Positions 19,082 through 27,385 of a stretch of 64,000 nt of DNA are shown here, in pieces. This DNA is from Nonlabens sp. (GTDB lineage: Bacteria; Bacteroidota; Bacteroidia; Flavobacteriales; Flavobacteriaceae), in the NCBI GenBank assembly GCA_020630715.1, contig JAHDIQ010000003.1, forward strand, positions 127,541 to 191,540. Reading direction: 5' to 3'. The notes under the pieces are model-generated. The model saw only the letters and a program-made list of their open reading frames with translations, was not told the DNA's origin and did not search any database. Made by a program: the position numbers and the translations under genes. The first letter of the stretch is position 1. Every line of letters begins with the position of its first letter.

Positions 19082-19237
19082 TTATTAGTGTGAGAAATTA
19101 GATATTAATATAGTAATATGAAACCTCTTACTTAATTATAGAGTCTAAGAGTGTTACATTATTTCGTTTTAGTCAGCTAGACATTTAATTTAGCGATCAA
19201 TTTTAATAAGTTTTTACTAATTACTAAAGTCAACCTT

Positions 19238-21493
19238 TTATTTATTTTTAATAAATCTTAAAGTTTGATGAGAATCTTGATTTTCAATTTTAATTAGATA
19301 AGAGCCTGATTTAAGATTAGAAACATTGATGGGTCCATTATTAGCTAGTGTCTTGTTAAAAAGCACTTGACGGCCTAGCATGTCGTAAATGTTATAGGTG
19401 TACGCTTTAGCGAAAGCGGAATTATCATCACCTTTATTGTTCTTAATCTGGATATGTAATGTGTCAGAGGCAGGATTAGGATAAAGCGTGAATGAAGTAG
19501 AAGACTCAGAATTTACCGTAAGAGTACTATTAACAACTGATAAATCTGTTAAGCTAAGGGTAGCAATAAAACCATCAAAAGAACCTAAGTTAGTATCAAC
19601 TAAACTACCTTCTGTCATTCCACCTATATAAACATAGTTGTTATTTATGGATAAATAGCCTCTATCTTCCAACGCGGTTCCTATTCTATTTGTTGCAATT
19701 GATTGTAAATTATTATTTAGTTTTTGAATAATAATATCTGCTGTGTAGTTCTGAGAATCTATGTTTGCGCCGAATAGATTTCCATAACTATGTCCAGATA
19801 CGAAAATATCTCCAGTTGCGTCCACTTCAATTCGTCTGTATCGTTCTGAACCGGAACTTCCTAATTGTTTAAATATAGGATTATTAAGAGAACTATCATA
19901 CTTAACGATAAAGGCGTCACCATCGCCTTGATGAGTGCCATCTAGATCACCAGTGGTATAACCTACAGCATAAATGTTGCCATTAGTATCAGCTGTGCTT
20001 CCCCATATCCAGTCAGCTCTGAAGTTGCTATTTCCTGAACTACTACTTATGACTTGTGTATTTAAACGCGATGGTGAAGAAGCGTTAAGATTGTTGTATA
20101 AGGCTAGAAAACCATCTGCGCCGTTAGGCTGATTTAAAAACCATCCACCTAGTAAAATCTTACCATTTCCAGGAATAGCATCTGGGATATAAGTGATGCC
20201 ACCCCATGCCTCTGCTACTTTATCAGAAGTAGGCAAAACAGGTTCTAGTGATGACCAGATTAAATTTAAGTTTGCCTGACTAAATTTTGCAAAAAGAAAA
20301 AATGGATCTCCTAAACCAGTATTAGTTAAAGGAGCGCCAGCACCAGATACATAAATATGGCCGTTATCATCTAGGGTAATGTTCCCAAAACCGTCTATTT
20401 TAACACCACCATATTGCACGGTATCCACTATTGCTCCAGAAATCGTATCGATTTTTAAAATGATACCATCCCAAGCACCTTGATTAGTGAACCCAGGTAG
20501 ACTCCCGAAGGTGCGACCAGCAGCATAAATAAAATTTGAATCTGCAACGGCATCAAAGATTAATGTCCCTTCTGTAACTGGTAATTCAGTGTACCAGTCC
20601 TGACTACCATCTGGTAGGGTTTTAGAAACAAAAATTTTGTTTGATGAGGCTAGACTTGCGTTACCATCAGTAAGTCCGTATAGATAAATATTTCCTTGAG
20701 GATCTAGTGTAGAGCCGCTTACTACATCTTTACCAGCTGTACCAAATTGTACAAGTCCATCATTTACGGCAATTGCTGTAGAAACTGGTTGTGCATATCT
20801 AAATTGAGATGTGTCGTTCAAATCCAGATTTCCAGTAGTATTACAAAAGGAGCTAGTAAAATTTGCAATTTGGTCAGATGAAACGTCGTCGCAATCAAAA
20901 ATAAATGCAATTAAATCTATAGTACCGCTAGCGGTATAAAATAAATACCAGCCAGTGGTGTTTACTCCATCTGTAGTTTCGTCTGCATGGATTAAGCGAT
21001 AATCGCTAGATGTTCCTCTAAGTTGAATATGACCATTACGGTAATCAAAATGTTGTATCACATAGTAGTCATTATCTACTCCATCAGGACCTTTAGTAAA
21101 AAAAGGCAATGGGTTCTCATCTACTCCTAGTATAATTCTAGCACCATTTGCACCACCATAAAGCTCTGACGTATGCAATTTACTTACTACTTCAATAAAT
21201 TTAATTTTATTAGCACCTGGAAAAGGATGTGATGGATCTACTGGAAAAAAAGTATCATATCCATCAGTTTCTCCATCTAAATATTCTGCATCAAACATCG
21301 TCCATTCTAAATCACTTGCAGGTGAACCAGCAGAAGTAACAATTGGGGTAACATTAGGGTTTAAAGGAGCAAGAGCTGCACTGCCTTCTGGCATCGCAGG
21401 AAATTGTTGCGCCACGTTGATCAAATCTTGCGTAGTTTGTGAAAATGAGAAATAAGAGAGGAGAACAAGTAATGAGTAGATAAGTCTTTTCAT
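19238..21493 (-). CDS. Secreted repeat protein with T9SS type A sorting domain
   Basis: A 751-residue exported protein. The N-terminus MKRLIYSLLVLLSYFSFSQ is a signal peptide. The middle (about 245-650) has SBBP/beta-propeller-like repeats of the type DPQGNIYLYGLTDG, DDNGHIYVSGAG, DTNGNIYAVGYTTG and DATGDIFVSGHSYG. The C-terminus from about 670 (TLYPNPASDTLHIQIKN..IYDMLGRQV..SGSYLIKIE) is a type IX secretion sorting domain, so surface attachment or release is expected. A near copy of the dispersed palindrome is translated as SAFAKAYTYN within that domain. The substrate or function is unknown. Confidence 0.88.
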   Translation of the reverse strand: MKRLIYSLLVLLSYFSFSQTTQDLINVAQQFPAMPEGSAALAPLNPNVTPIVTSAGSPASDLEWTMFDAEYLDGETDGYDTFFPVDPSHPFPGANKIKFIEVVSKLHTSELYGGANGARIILGVDENPLPFFTKGPDGVDNDYYVIQHFDYRNGHIQLRGTSSDYRLIHADETTDGVNTTGWYLFYTASGTIDLIAFIFDCDDVSSDQIANFTSSFCNTTGNLDLNDTSQFRYAQPVSTAIAVNDGLVQFGTAGKDVVSGSTLDPQGNIYLYGLTDGNASLASSNKIFVSKTLPDGSQDWYTELPVTEGTLIFDAVADSNFIYAAGRTFGSLPGFTNQGAWDGIILKIDTISGAIVDTVQYGGVKIDGFGNITLDDNGHIYVSGAGAPLTNTGLGDPFFLFAKFSQANLNLIWSSLEPVLPTSDKVAEAWGGITYIPDAIPGNGKILLGGWFLNQPNGADGFLALYNNLNASSPSRLNTQVISSSSGNSNFRADWIWGSTADTNGNIYAVGYTTGDLDGTHQGDGDAFIVKYDSSLNNPIFKQLGSSGSERYRRIEVDATGDIFVSGHSYGNLFGANIDSQNYTADIIIQKLNNNLQSIATNRIGTALEDRGYLSINNNYVYIGGMTEGSLVDTNLGSFDGFIATLSLTDLSVVNSTLTVNSESSTSFTLYPNPASDTLHIQIKNNKGDDNSAFAKAYTYNIYDMLGRQVLFNKTLANNGPINVSNLKSGSYLIKIENQDSHQTLRFIKNK
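19405..19416. repeat. Dispersed palindrome, one mismatch, in the T9SS domain
   Basis: CTTTAGCGAAAG; read as AFAKAY between two strands of the sorting domain. Confidence 0.7.
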
Positions 21494-21565
21494 AGTTAGT
21501 CATTTATGGAATAAGACTGTTATAGAATAAAAAAGTTTAAATTCTATGCAATTATTTCAAATAAA

Positions 21566-21593
21566 AACAGCCCACCAGAAATGGTGGGCTGTT
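21566..21593 (-). terminator. Intrinsic terminator of hmuR-hmuY
   Basis: A perfect 12-bp stem (AACAGCCCACCA / TGGTGGGCTGTT) with a 4-base loop, followed on the minus strand by TTTTAT. It lies 23 bases beyond the hmuY stop and isolates the T9SS gene downstream. Confidence 0.92.
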
Positions 21594-21615
21594 CTTACTA
21601 ACTAAACCAATTGAA

Positions 21616-22251
21616 CTACTCAAATGAAGTATCACCTTCATTAGGATTATATACATAGTTGAACGTGTAGTGCCTTCCATTAGCTGGATTAGAACTATCA
21701 TTATTTAAATAATAGCTAGTGATTTCAACTTTTGCATAATGATTATCTCTAGTTCTAAATACAATAATCTTTCCTGGAATAGGAGTTATTAAATTTTGCA
21801 TGAAATTGTAGTTATACCAGCCAATATCGCTTCCTGTAGCAATAGCAAATCCTGTGGTAGCGTCTTGATTAAAAGTTAATCCATCAGCGGTTGTAATACT
21901 TTCAAAAGTTCCATCTAGAATAGTTGCGCCAGCATTTCCACTACGCACAGGTTCATCATTTGTGCCTGTTTCTACGCCACCGTTTACAGCGATTGTTGTT
22001 CCTCTAAAAGCGATGTCCCAGTCTGTTTCACTAGTTGTGATCATTCCAGTAGTAAAGTCAAACTTAGTGAAATCACCGCCCACATCTTGTCCTGTGCCTT
22101 GTCCACCTGTTTGAGGTGCTGCTAAATTCTCTACAGAAATCGCCACAATTGGATCTGCAGATGATCCATTGTCATCATCAGAATCACACGCGGTAAATCC
22201 TATAAATAAGGTAGCTATAGCTAGGGTTTTAAATACATTAATTGTTTTCAT
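21616..22251 (-). CDS. hmuY: HmuY-family heme-binding lipoprotein
   Basis: A 211-residue lipoprotein: signal MKTINVFKTLAIATLFIGFTAC with the lipobox Cys at about 22, then an acidic SDDDNGSS tether. The HmuY-family core is visible in FTKFDFTTG, SETDWDIAFRGTTIAVNGG, DIGWYNYN and KIIVFRTRDNHYAKVEITSYY. HmuY proteins bind heme at the cell surface and pass it to a TonB receptor. Here it follows the receptor gene after 18 bases in the same operon. Heme ligands cannot be assigned safely from sequence alone. Confidence 0.9.
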   Translation of the reverse strand: MKTINVFKTLAIATLFIGFTACDSDDDNGSSADPIVAISVENLAAPQTGGQGTGQDVGGDFTKFDFTTGMITTSETDWDIAFRGTTIAVNGGVETGTNDEPVRSGNAGATILDGTFESITTADGLTFNQDATTGFAIATGSDIGWYNYNFMQNLITPIPGKIIVFRTRDNHYAKVEITSYYLNNDSSNPANGRHYTFNYVYNPNEGDTSFE

Positions 22252-22269
22252 GGGTATTTTTTTTAAAAA

Positions 22270-24369
22270 TTAAAATTGATAATTGAGTTTAATAAAACCT
22301 TGAATTCCTGGTAAATTTGGAATGTTTTCGTCTCTATAATTCAGTAGATTATTTGCGCCTACTTGTAAGGTAAAGTCGTTGTAAAATGTCTTGCTGGTAG
22401 CAATGTTTGCTGTGATAAATCCATCCACAAAACTATTATCATACGTATCGATAAGTCCATTTCCATTCGTATCAAATAGCGCATACTTACTACGGTATAG
22501 CAATCTTAGATTTAAATTAGCATTTGCAGACTTGATGTCGTAAAACACCTTCAAATTAGCATTATGTCGTGAACGATTTACTAAACCAAAGTAATCTGAT
22601 CGTTCCAGCACCACAGTCTGATTATTTACAGGTTCTCTGGCAAAAACGCCACCATCTTCAACCAGTTGTTCTTTGGCTTTATCAAATGCATACAGTAGTT
22701 GATATCCACCATTAATTCTTAAATAGTTATTGAACTTATAACTAGCATTTAATTCTAATCCTGTAGTGTAGATCTCGTCAAAATTTACATAACTAAACAC
22801 ATTTTGACCATTAGTTTGCCTGGCAATGATCCTCGTGTCAATCAGGTTTGTGAAGTCGTTTCTAAAAAGATTTAACTCTGTATTCCATTTCCCTTTATTA
22901 TAAGTAAGACCTAGATTGTAACCTATAGAGCTTTCTGCCTGCAGTGGATCTTGCAACTCATCTAGCGGTACGACTACATCTAGAATTTGACCTTGCGCCT
23001 GCAACTCTTCTAGCTTATCGATCGCTACATTATATCCTAATACCACATAACCTACGGCGCTGTTATTAAAATCAAAATACAACTGCCTAAAATCTGGCGC
23101 TTTAAACCCATATCCTACAGATCCTTTTAATGCGATATCATCTGTAAGTTCATATCGCAGTGCTAGTTTAGGACTTAACTGGTTACTGTATTCAGAATGA
23201 TTGTCAAATCGCGCACCTGCGATAACATTTAATTTTTCGGTAGGATCTACATCGTACTGTGCATAGACATATTGAGAATAAAAACTCACGGTATTATCAA
23301 AAAAGGTACGGTCTAACTCATCGTATTGCATTCCTAAACCGGTCGTAAGTGTTCCTTTGTTCCATCCTTGTTCCGCTTTCGCGAAAGCGTAATTCAAACG
23401 AACCTCTGGACGTATCAACCGCTGGTTAAAGAAACTATCATTTAAGGTATTATCTGTGATGGGACTTACCAGTCGTTCACTAGCTGTATAATTGGTGTAA
23501 TAAAATTCATATTCGGCTTTTAGTTGATGATTCCACTTATGATTAAGTCGGGCATGGGCGTTCCATTCTTGCTGTTCTGTATCACCTTCAAAAGTATCGT
23601 TGTTAAAAGAGAAACCAGCTTCTTGCTGTTGATCATAAAAACGTACACTGGTGAATAACTTCAGGTCTTTAGTAAAGTCATAAAACACTCTGCCGTTTAC
23701 GGTATAATTTTCAAATGGATTTACGGTCTGGCCAGCCACATCTGGATTAAGATCATAACCTTCACTAGAAAAACGGTTTGCAAAAAATGCATATCGCAAT
23801 TTATCAAATCGCTGACTCACATCCACATTCATATCCTGCTGGGTAAAAGTTCCTATGCGGTAGGATGCGTTACCGGTTACTTCCTTAGATCTAGGTTTTT
23901 CTGTAATGATATTAATCACACCGCCCAAAGCTTCTGATCCATAAAGACTGCTGGATGGACCTTTTACGACTTCTATTTGTTTTATGTTTCCTACTGTTAA
24001 ACGACTCAAGTCAAAATTCCCTGAGCTACGACCTACTAATGGAACGCCATCAATAAGAATCATCACATAATCAGATCCTATTCCTTGAATTTGAACACCT
24101 TCAAAACCACTCTCGTCTGCAATGGTGATGATACCCGTTTGTTCATTTAAAATTTCATTAAGTCGCACCGTTCCTGATTGAGTAATTTGCTTTTTATCTA
24201 TTAAAGTAACAGGTAATGGAAGTGATGAAAGCTGGCGTGCGGTACGCGTTGCAGATAGTATGACTTCTTCTAGTTTTTCTGTAGCTGTGGTATCTACTTC
24301 TTGCTGTTGAGAATACGTTTTTGCAAAAGCAAAAAATATCAAAACACTGATAAACAGATACTTATTCAT
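22270..24369 (-). CDS. TonB-dependent receptor, heme type (HmuR-like)
   Basis: A 699-residue outer-membrane receptor. The signal peptide MNKYLFISVLIFFAFAKTYSQQ is followed by a plug domain (about 35-150; LPVTLIDKKQITQSG, ILIDGVPLVGRSSGNFDLS, QIEVVKGPSSSLYGSEALGGVINIIT) and a 22-strand barrel ending in LNYQF with a terminal aromatic. Linkage to hmuY points to heme rather than vitamin B12. The palindrome is translated as YAFAKAEQ in the barrel, and a degenerate copy underlies FAFAKTYS in the signal peptide. The divergent operon suggests shared iron control. Confidence 0.92.
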   Translation of the reverse strand: MNKYLFISVLIFFAFAKTYSQQQEVDTTATEKLEEVILSATRTARQLSSLPLPVTLIDKKQITQSGTVRLNEILNEQTGIITIADESGFEGVQIQGIGSDYVMILIDGVPLVGRSSGNFDLSRLTVGNIKQIEVVKGPSSSLYGSEALGGVINIITEKPRSKEVTGNASYRIGTFTQQDMNVDVSQRFDKLRYAFFANRFSSEGYDLNPDVAGQTVNPFENYTVNGRVFYDFTKDLKLFTSVRFYDQQQEAGFSFNNDTFEGDTEQQEWNAHARLNHKWNHQLKAEYEFYYTNYTASERLVSPITDNTLNDSFFNQRLIRPEVRLNYAFAKAEQGWNKGTLTTGLGMQYDELDRTFFDNTVSFYSQYVYAQYDVDPTEKLNVIAGARFDNHSEYSNQLSPKLALRYELTDDIALKGSVGYGFKAPDFRQLYFDFNNSAVGYVVLGYNVAIDKLEELQAQGQILDVVVPLDELQDPLQAESSIGYNLGLTYNKGKWNTELNLFRNDFTNLIDTRIIARQTNGQNVFSYVNFDEIYTTGLELNASYKFNNYLRINGGYQLLYAFDKAKEQLVEDGGVFAREPVNNQTVVLERSDYFGLVNRSRHNANLKVFYDIKSANANLNLRLLYRSKYALFDTNGNGLIDTYDNSFVDGFITANIATSKTFYNDFTLQVGANNLLNYRDENIPNLPGIQGFIKLNYQF
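23376..23387. repeat. Dispersed palindrome inside the TonB receptor gene
   Basis: Exact core, read as YAFAKAEQ in an extracellular or periplasmic barrel connection. Confidence 0.9.
24317..24330. repeat. Degenerate palindrome in the receptor signal peptide
   Basis: GTTTTTGCAAAAGC, weakly related to the core; translated as FAFAKTYSQ at the signal peptidase site. Confidence 0.4.
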
Positions 24370-24400
24370 ATTTATAATTAGAATTATTCTTAATAGGGTG

Positions 24401-24408
24401 CAAATATA
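24401..24408 (-). promoter_or_regulatory. -7 promoter box of hmuR-hmuY (TATATTTG)
   Basis: Exact TAnnTTTG on the minus strand, 31 bases ahead of the hmuR ATG. An imperfect inverted repeat TTAGAATTATTCTTAA (24378-24393) lies between box and gene and could bind an iron regulator; this is a guess. Confidence 0.55.
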
Positions 24409-24443
24409 TACCTAATTTTTATTTAGAATTAATAAAAACAACT

Positions 24444-24451
24444 TATTTTTG
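24444..24451 (+). promoter_or_regulatory. -7 promoter box of the DUF6607 operon (TATTTTTG)
   Basis: Exact TAnnTTTG, 27 bases before the ATG at 24479. It faces away from the hmuR promoter, with an AT-rich region of 35 bases between the two boxes. Confidence 0.6.
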
Positions 24452-24478
24452 CCGACTCAAAACTTAAAAAAACACACC

Positions 24479-25387
24479 ATGAAAAAACTGTTTATTGTAA
24501 GCTTAGGATTACTTTCAATTCTTTCAACAGCACAAGACAAAAAGGAAAAAGATGCCACTGCGATTAAAGAAATGTGTGGTTGCTACGAAGTAACTTTTAA
24601 TTTTACTGAGACATTTAGTTATTCAAACGACTCGTTGTATAAACCGTCAAAAACTAAGGTTGATAAAGGGCTAGAATGGGCACAATTAGTAACTGATGAG
24701 AATGGGGAAATCCAGATTCAGCACTTACTACAAGTAGGAAATCCTGCAAAACCTATGATCGTAAAGCACTGGCGTCAGGACTGGATTTATGAAAACACAG
24801 ACTTCTACATGTATAACGCAGATAATCAATGGCAGTTTGTTCAAAAAGATCCTAAAGACGTTCAAGGACAATGGACACAAAAAGTGTATCAAGTAGATGA
24901 TAGCCCACGTTATGAAGGTTCTGGAACATGGGTTCATGTTGATGGCAAGAGTTATTGGGAAAATACCACAAGCGCACCATTACCTAGACGTGAGTATACG
25001 ACTAGAAGTGATTATAACTTAACTATGCGCGGTAACCGTCAGGAAATTACAAATTATGGATGGTTACACGATCAGGATAATGCAAAAATTATCAGAGAAA
25101 AAGGAGCAGAAGATGTAGTTATTGCACATGAAAAAGGATATAACACCTATGTAAAAGTAGATGATAGCCGTTGCGCTGCCGCACAAGAATGGTGGAAAAA
25201 TGAAGAGCAAAAATGGGCATTAGTACGTGCAAAATGGGATGAGGTTTATGGTCGTAATCAGGATTTAAATCTTGAATTAAAAGTGGACAATAAGCCATTA
25301 TACAAACATTTATTTAATGAAGAAATCACACAAGAATCTCAAATTAATCCAGTGATTGAATCATTTGTTAAAGAAGAAACAGAATAA
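24479..25387 (+). CDS. Exported DUF6607-like protein
   Basis: A 302-residue protein with signal peptide MKKLFIVSLGLLSILSTAQ; the ATG at 24479 is chosen over an in-frame TTG at 24449 because it begins the signal peptide. The mature part (MCGCYEVTFNFTETF, KHWRQDWIYENTDFYMY, YQVDDSPRYEGSGTWVHV, RREYTTRSDYNLTMRGNR) matches my memory of the DUF6607 family, which is common next to heme or iron genes in Flavobacteriia. Function is unknown. First gene of a four-gene operon divergent from hmuR-hmuY; its stop overlaps the next ATG by one base. Confidence 0.75.
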   Translation: MKKLFIVSLGLLSILSTAQDKKEKDATAIKEMCGCYEVTFNFTETFSYSNDSLYKPSKTKVDKGLEWAQLVTDENGEIQIQHLLQVGNPAKPMIVKHWRQDWIYENTDFYMYNADNQWQFVQKDPKDVQGQWTQKVYQVDDSPRYEGSGTWVHVDGKSYWENTTSAPLPRREYTTRSDYNLTMRGNRQEITNYGWLHDQDNAKIIREKGAEDVVIAHEKGYNTYVKVDDSRCAAAQEWWKNEEQKWALVRAKWDEVYGRNQDLNLELKVDNKPLYKHLFNEEITQESQINPVIESFVKEETE

Positions 25388-26886
25388 TGAGAATTGTATT
25401 AAGTTTTATTTTTTGTTGTGCGATTACGATGAGTTCCATCGCACAACAAAATACTTTTTTAGATCGTGATTTCTGGAAAGCAAAACCATCTGTAGAACAA
25501 GTCCAGCAATTGCAAAAGGCCGGAAATGATCTGACAGCATTGAATAGTAACGGATTTGATGCGACGGTGTATGCTATACTAGAAAATGCATCTACTAATG
25601 TGATAACATACCTACTAGAACAACCAGGAAATGGTATGGAAAAACGTACACACGACAGTAGGACTTACGTTTTCTGGGCTGCGTATAAAGGGAATATTGA
25701 CATAATGGACTATTTATTGAAAAATGGTGCTGTTATTAAAGGTATTCATGATAGTAATGGTAATACACCAGTCACTTTTGCGGCTTCTACTGGACAGGTA
25801 GATTCTGCGGTGTATGATCTTTTTGAACAGCACGGTGTGAATCTTAAAGAAGAACAGAATGAATCTGGTGTAAACCTATTGCAACTAGTTGCACCGTATT
25901 TAAAAACTGAAGAGCAACTTAATTACTTTTTAAAGAAAGGTTTTGATTTAGGAGCGATCGATCCAGATGGGAATACTATAATTCTTCACGCTGCAAAAGG
26001 CGGTCATATTTCATTTTTAGAAACATTAGTTAAGAAAGGAATTGATCCTAAAGTTACTAATAAAAATGGTAGTAATGCTATGCTTTATGCGAGTATGGGA
26101 GCACGCGGTGCATCTTATGATTTAGCTGTATTTAAATATCTAGAACAATTAGGTGTAAATCCTAAGGTAGTAGGCGATAGCGGTCGTAATCCCTTGCATC
26201 GTATTGCGCACCGCAGTAATGACGTTAGCCTATTTAAGTACTTTCTAGAAAAAGGAGTTGATCTTCACTTGCAGGATGATGGCGGTGATTCCCCATTTAT
26301 GAATATCGCAAATAGTGCAGATCTGGTGGTGATGGAATATGTATACGCTTTCGCGAATGCGAAATACATCAACCATAAAGACAATACTGGCAAGACCGCT
26401 CTTGCCATGGCAGTGAATAGAAACAATGCTGCAATGGTGTCTTTTTTACTTAACAAAAATGCTGATATCACGGTGGTTGATAACAATGGAAACAATCTAG
26501 GTTATTACTTATTAAATAGTTACCGTAGCAATGCAGTAGATGAGTTTACGGCAAAACTAGCTTTACTTAAAGGATCAGGCCTTGATTTCAAAGCAACGCA
26601 ACATGATGGCAATAGTTTATTACATATCGCTGTTAAAAAAAATGATTTAAATCTTGTAAAATATGCCTCTGATTTTAACATCGATGTAAATGCTAAAAAT
26701 GATGAAGGTTATACTGCATTACACCTAGCAGCCATGAAAGCAAGTGATGATAGAATTTTAAAATATCTACTATCATTTGGCGCAGATAAAACCATTGCTA
26801 CAGATTTTGAAGAAACAGCTTATGATCTAGCTAGTGAAAACGAGTTATTACAGCAACATAACATTAATCTTAATTTTTTACACTAA
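25387..26886 (+). CDS. Exported ankyrin-repeat protein
   Basis: A 499-residue protein with signal peptide MRIVLSFIFCCAITMSSIAQQ, then about a dozen ankyrin repeats from residue 50 to the end (for example GNTPVTFAASTGQVDSAVYDLFEQHG, GKTALAMAVNRNNAAMVSFLLNKNAD and GYTALHLAAMKASDDRILKYLLSFGAD, each shown here as family-type units). Ankyrin repeats mediate protein-protein contacts; a periplasmic scaffold is plausible. Tight coupling to DUF6607 and DUF2271 links it to heme/iron use. A mutated palindrome copy is translated as YAFANAKY. Confidence 0.85.
   Translation: MRIVLSFIFCCAITMSSIAQQNTFLDRDFWKAKPSVEQVQQLQKAGNDLTALNSNGFDATVYAILENASTNVITYLLEQPGNGMEKRTHDSRTYVFWAAYKGNIDIMDYLLKNGAVIKGIHDSNGNTPVTFAASTGQVDSAVYDLFEQHGVNLKEEQNESGVNLLQLVAPYLKTEEQLNYFLKKGFDLGAIDPDGNTIILHAAKGGHISFLETLVKKGIDPKVTNKNGSNAMLYASMGARGASYDLAVFKYLEQLGVNPKVVGDSGRNPLHRIAHRSNDVSLFKYFLEKGVDLHLQDDGGDSPFMNIANSADLVVMEYVYAFANAKYINHKDNTGKTALAMAVNRNNAAMVSFLLNKNADITVVDNNGNNLGYYLLNSYRSNAVDEFTAKLALLKGSGLDFKATQHDGNSLLHIAVKKNDLNLVKYASDFNIDVNAKNDEGYTALHLAAMKASDDRILKYLLSFGADKTIATDFEETAYDLASENELLQQHNINLNFLH
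26348..26359. repeat. Dispersed palindrome, one mismatch, in the ankyrin gene
   Basis: CTTTCGCGAATG; read as YAFANAKY. Confidence 0.65.
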
Positions 26887-26887
26887 C

Positions 26888-27376
26888 ATGAGAAGGATTT
26901 ATACATCTGCAATCTTAATTGCATTCATCACTTTTGCACTTGTAGCTTTTACAAAACCGGTAGATACTACACCTGTAAAATGCATGATCCAGTTAACTAA
27001 TTATAATGGTGAAGGTGCTTATGTCATCATATCTCTCATAAATCCTGATGATGAATATGAGCAAACGCTCTATGTTCAGGGAACAGATCATGAGTGGTAC
27101 AATGAGATTACACAATGGTGGCAGTTTTATGGTAAACATCGTCCAGATCTAGATGCTATCTCTGGTGCTACCGTTAGTGGTGGTGAGCGTAAGGTAAACC
27201 TCATTAAAATCCCAAATAATAAAATAGACGCTGGTTACAGTTTGCGATTTGAAACCGCTGTAGAAGATCAGGAATACTACGTAAAAGATCTTCAGTTTGA
27301 ACTGACCACAGCAAATTTAAAAACTAAAAAAGAAGGTACTGGTTATATACGCTATGTACGTATGATGCCACAATAA
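26888..27376 (+). CDS. DUF2271 domain-containing protein
   Basis: A 162-residue exported protein. I choose the ATG at 26888 (MRRIYTSAILIAFITFALVAF, a signal peptide) one base after the ankyrin stop, not the in-frame TTG at 26834 inside the previous gene. The motif WYNEITQWWQFYGKHRPDLDAISGATVSGG, given here as two blocks WYNEITQWWQFYGK and RPDLDAISGAT, is the DUF2271 signature. DUF2271 proteins usually sit beside PepSY or flavodoxin membrane proteins; function unknown. The next gene follows after 9 bases. Confidence 0.83.
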   Translation: MRRIYTSAILIAFITFALVAFTKPVDTTPVKCMIQLTNYNGEGAYVIISLINPDDEYEQTLYVQGTDHEWYNEITQWWQFYGKHRPDLDAISGATVSGGERKVNLIKIPNNKIDAGYSLRFETAVEDQEYYVKDLQFELTTANLKTKKEGTGYIRYVRMMPQ

Positions 27377-27385
27377 GGTACGACT

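Noticed and set aside
24449-24478. Extended N-terminus of the DUF6607-like protein
   Set aside because: It would overlap the -7 promoter box and mask a clear signal peptide starting at 24479.
26834-26887. Extended N-terminus of the DUF2271 protein
   Set aside because: It lies within the end of the ankyrin gene, while the ATG at 26888 begins a signal peptide.
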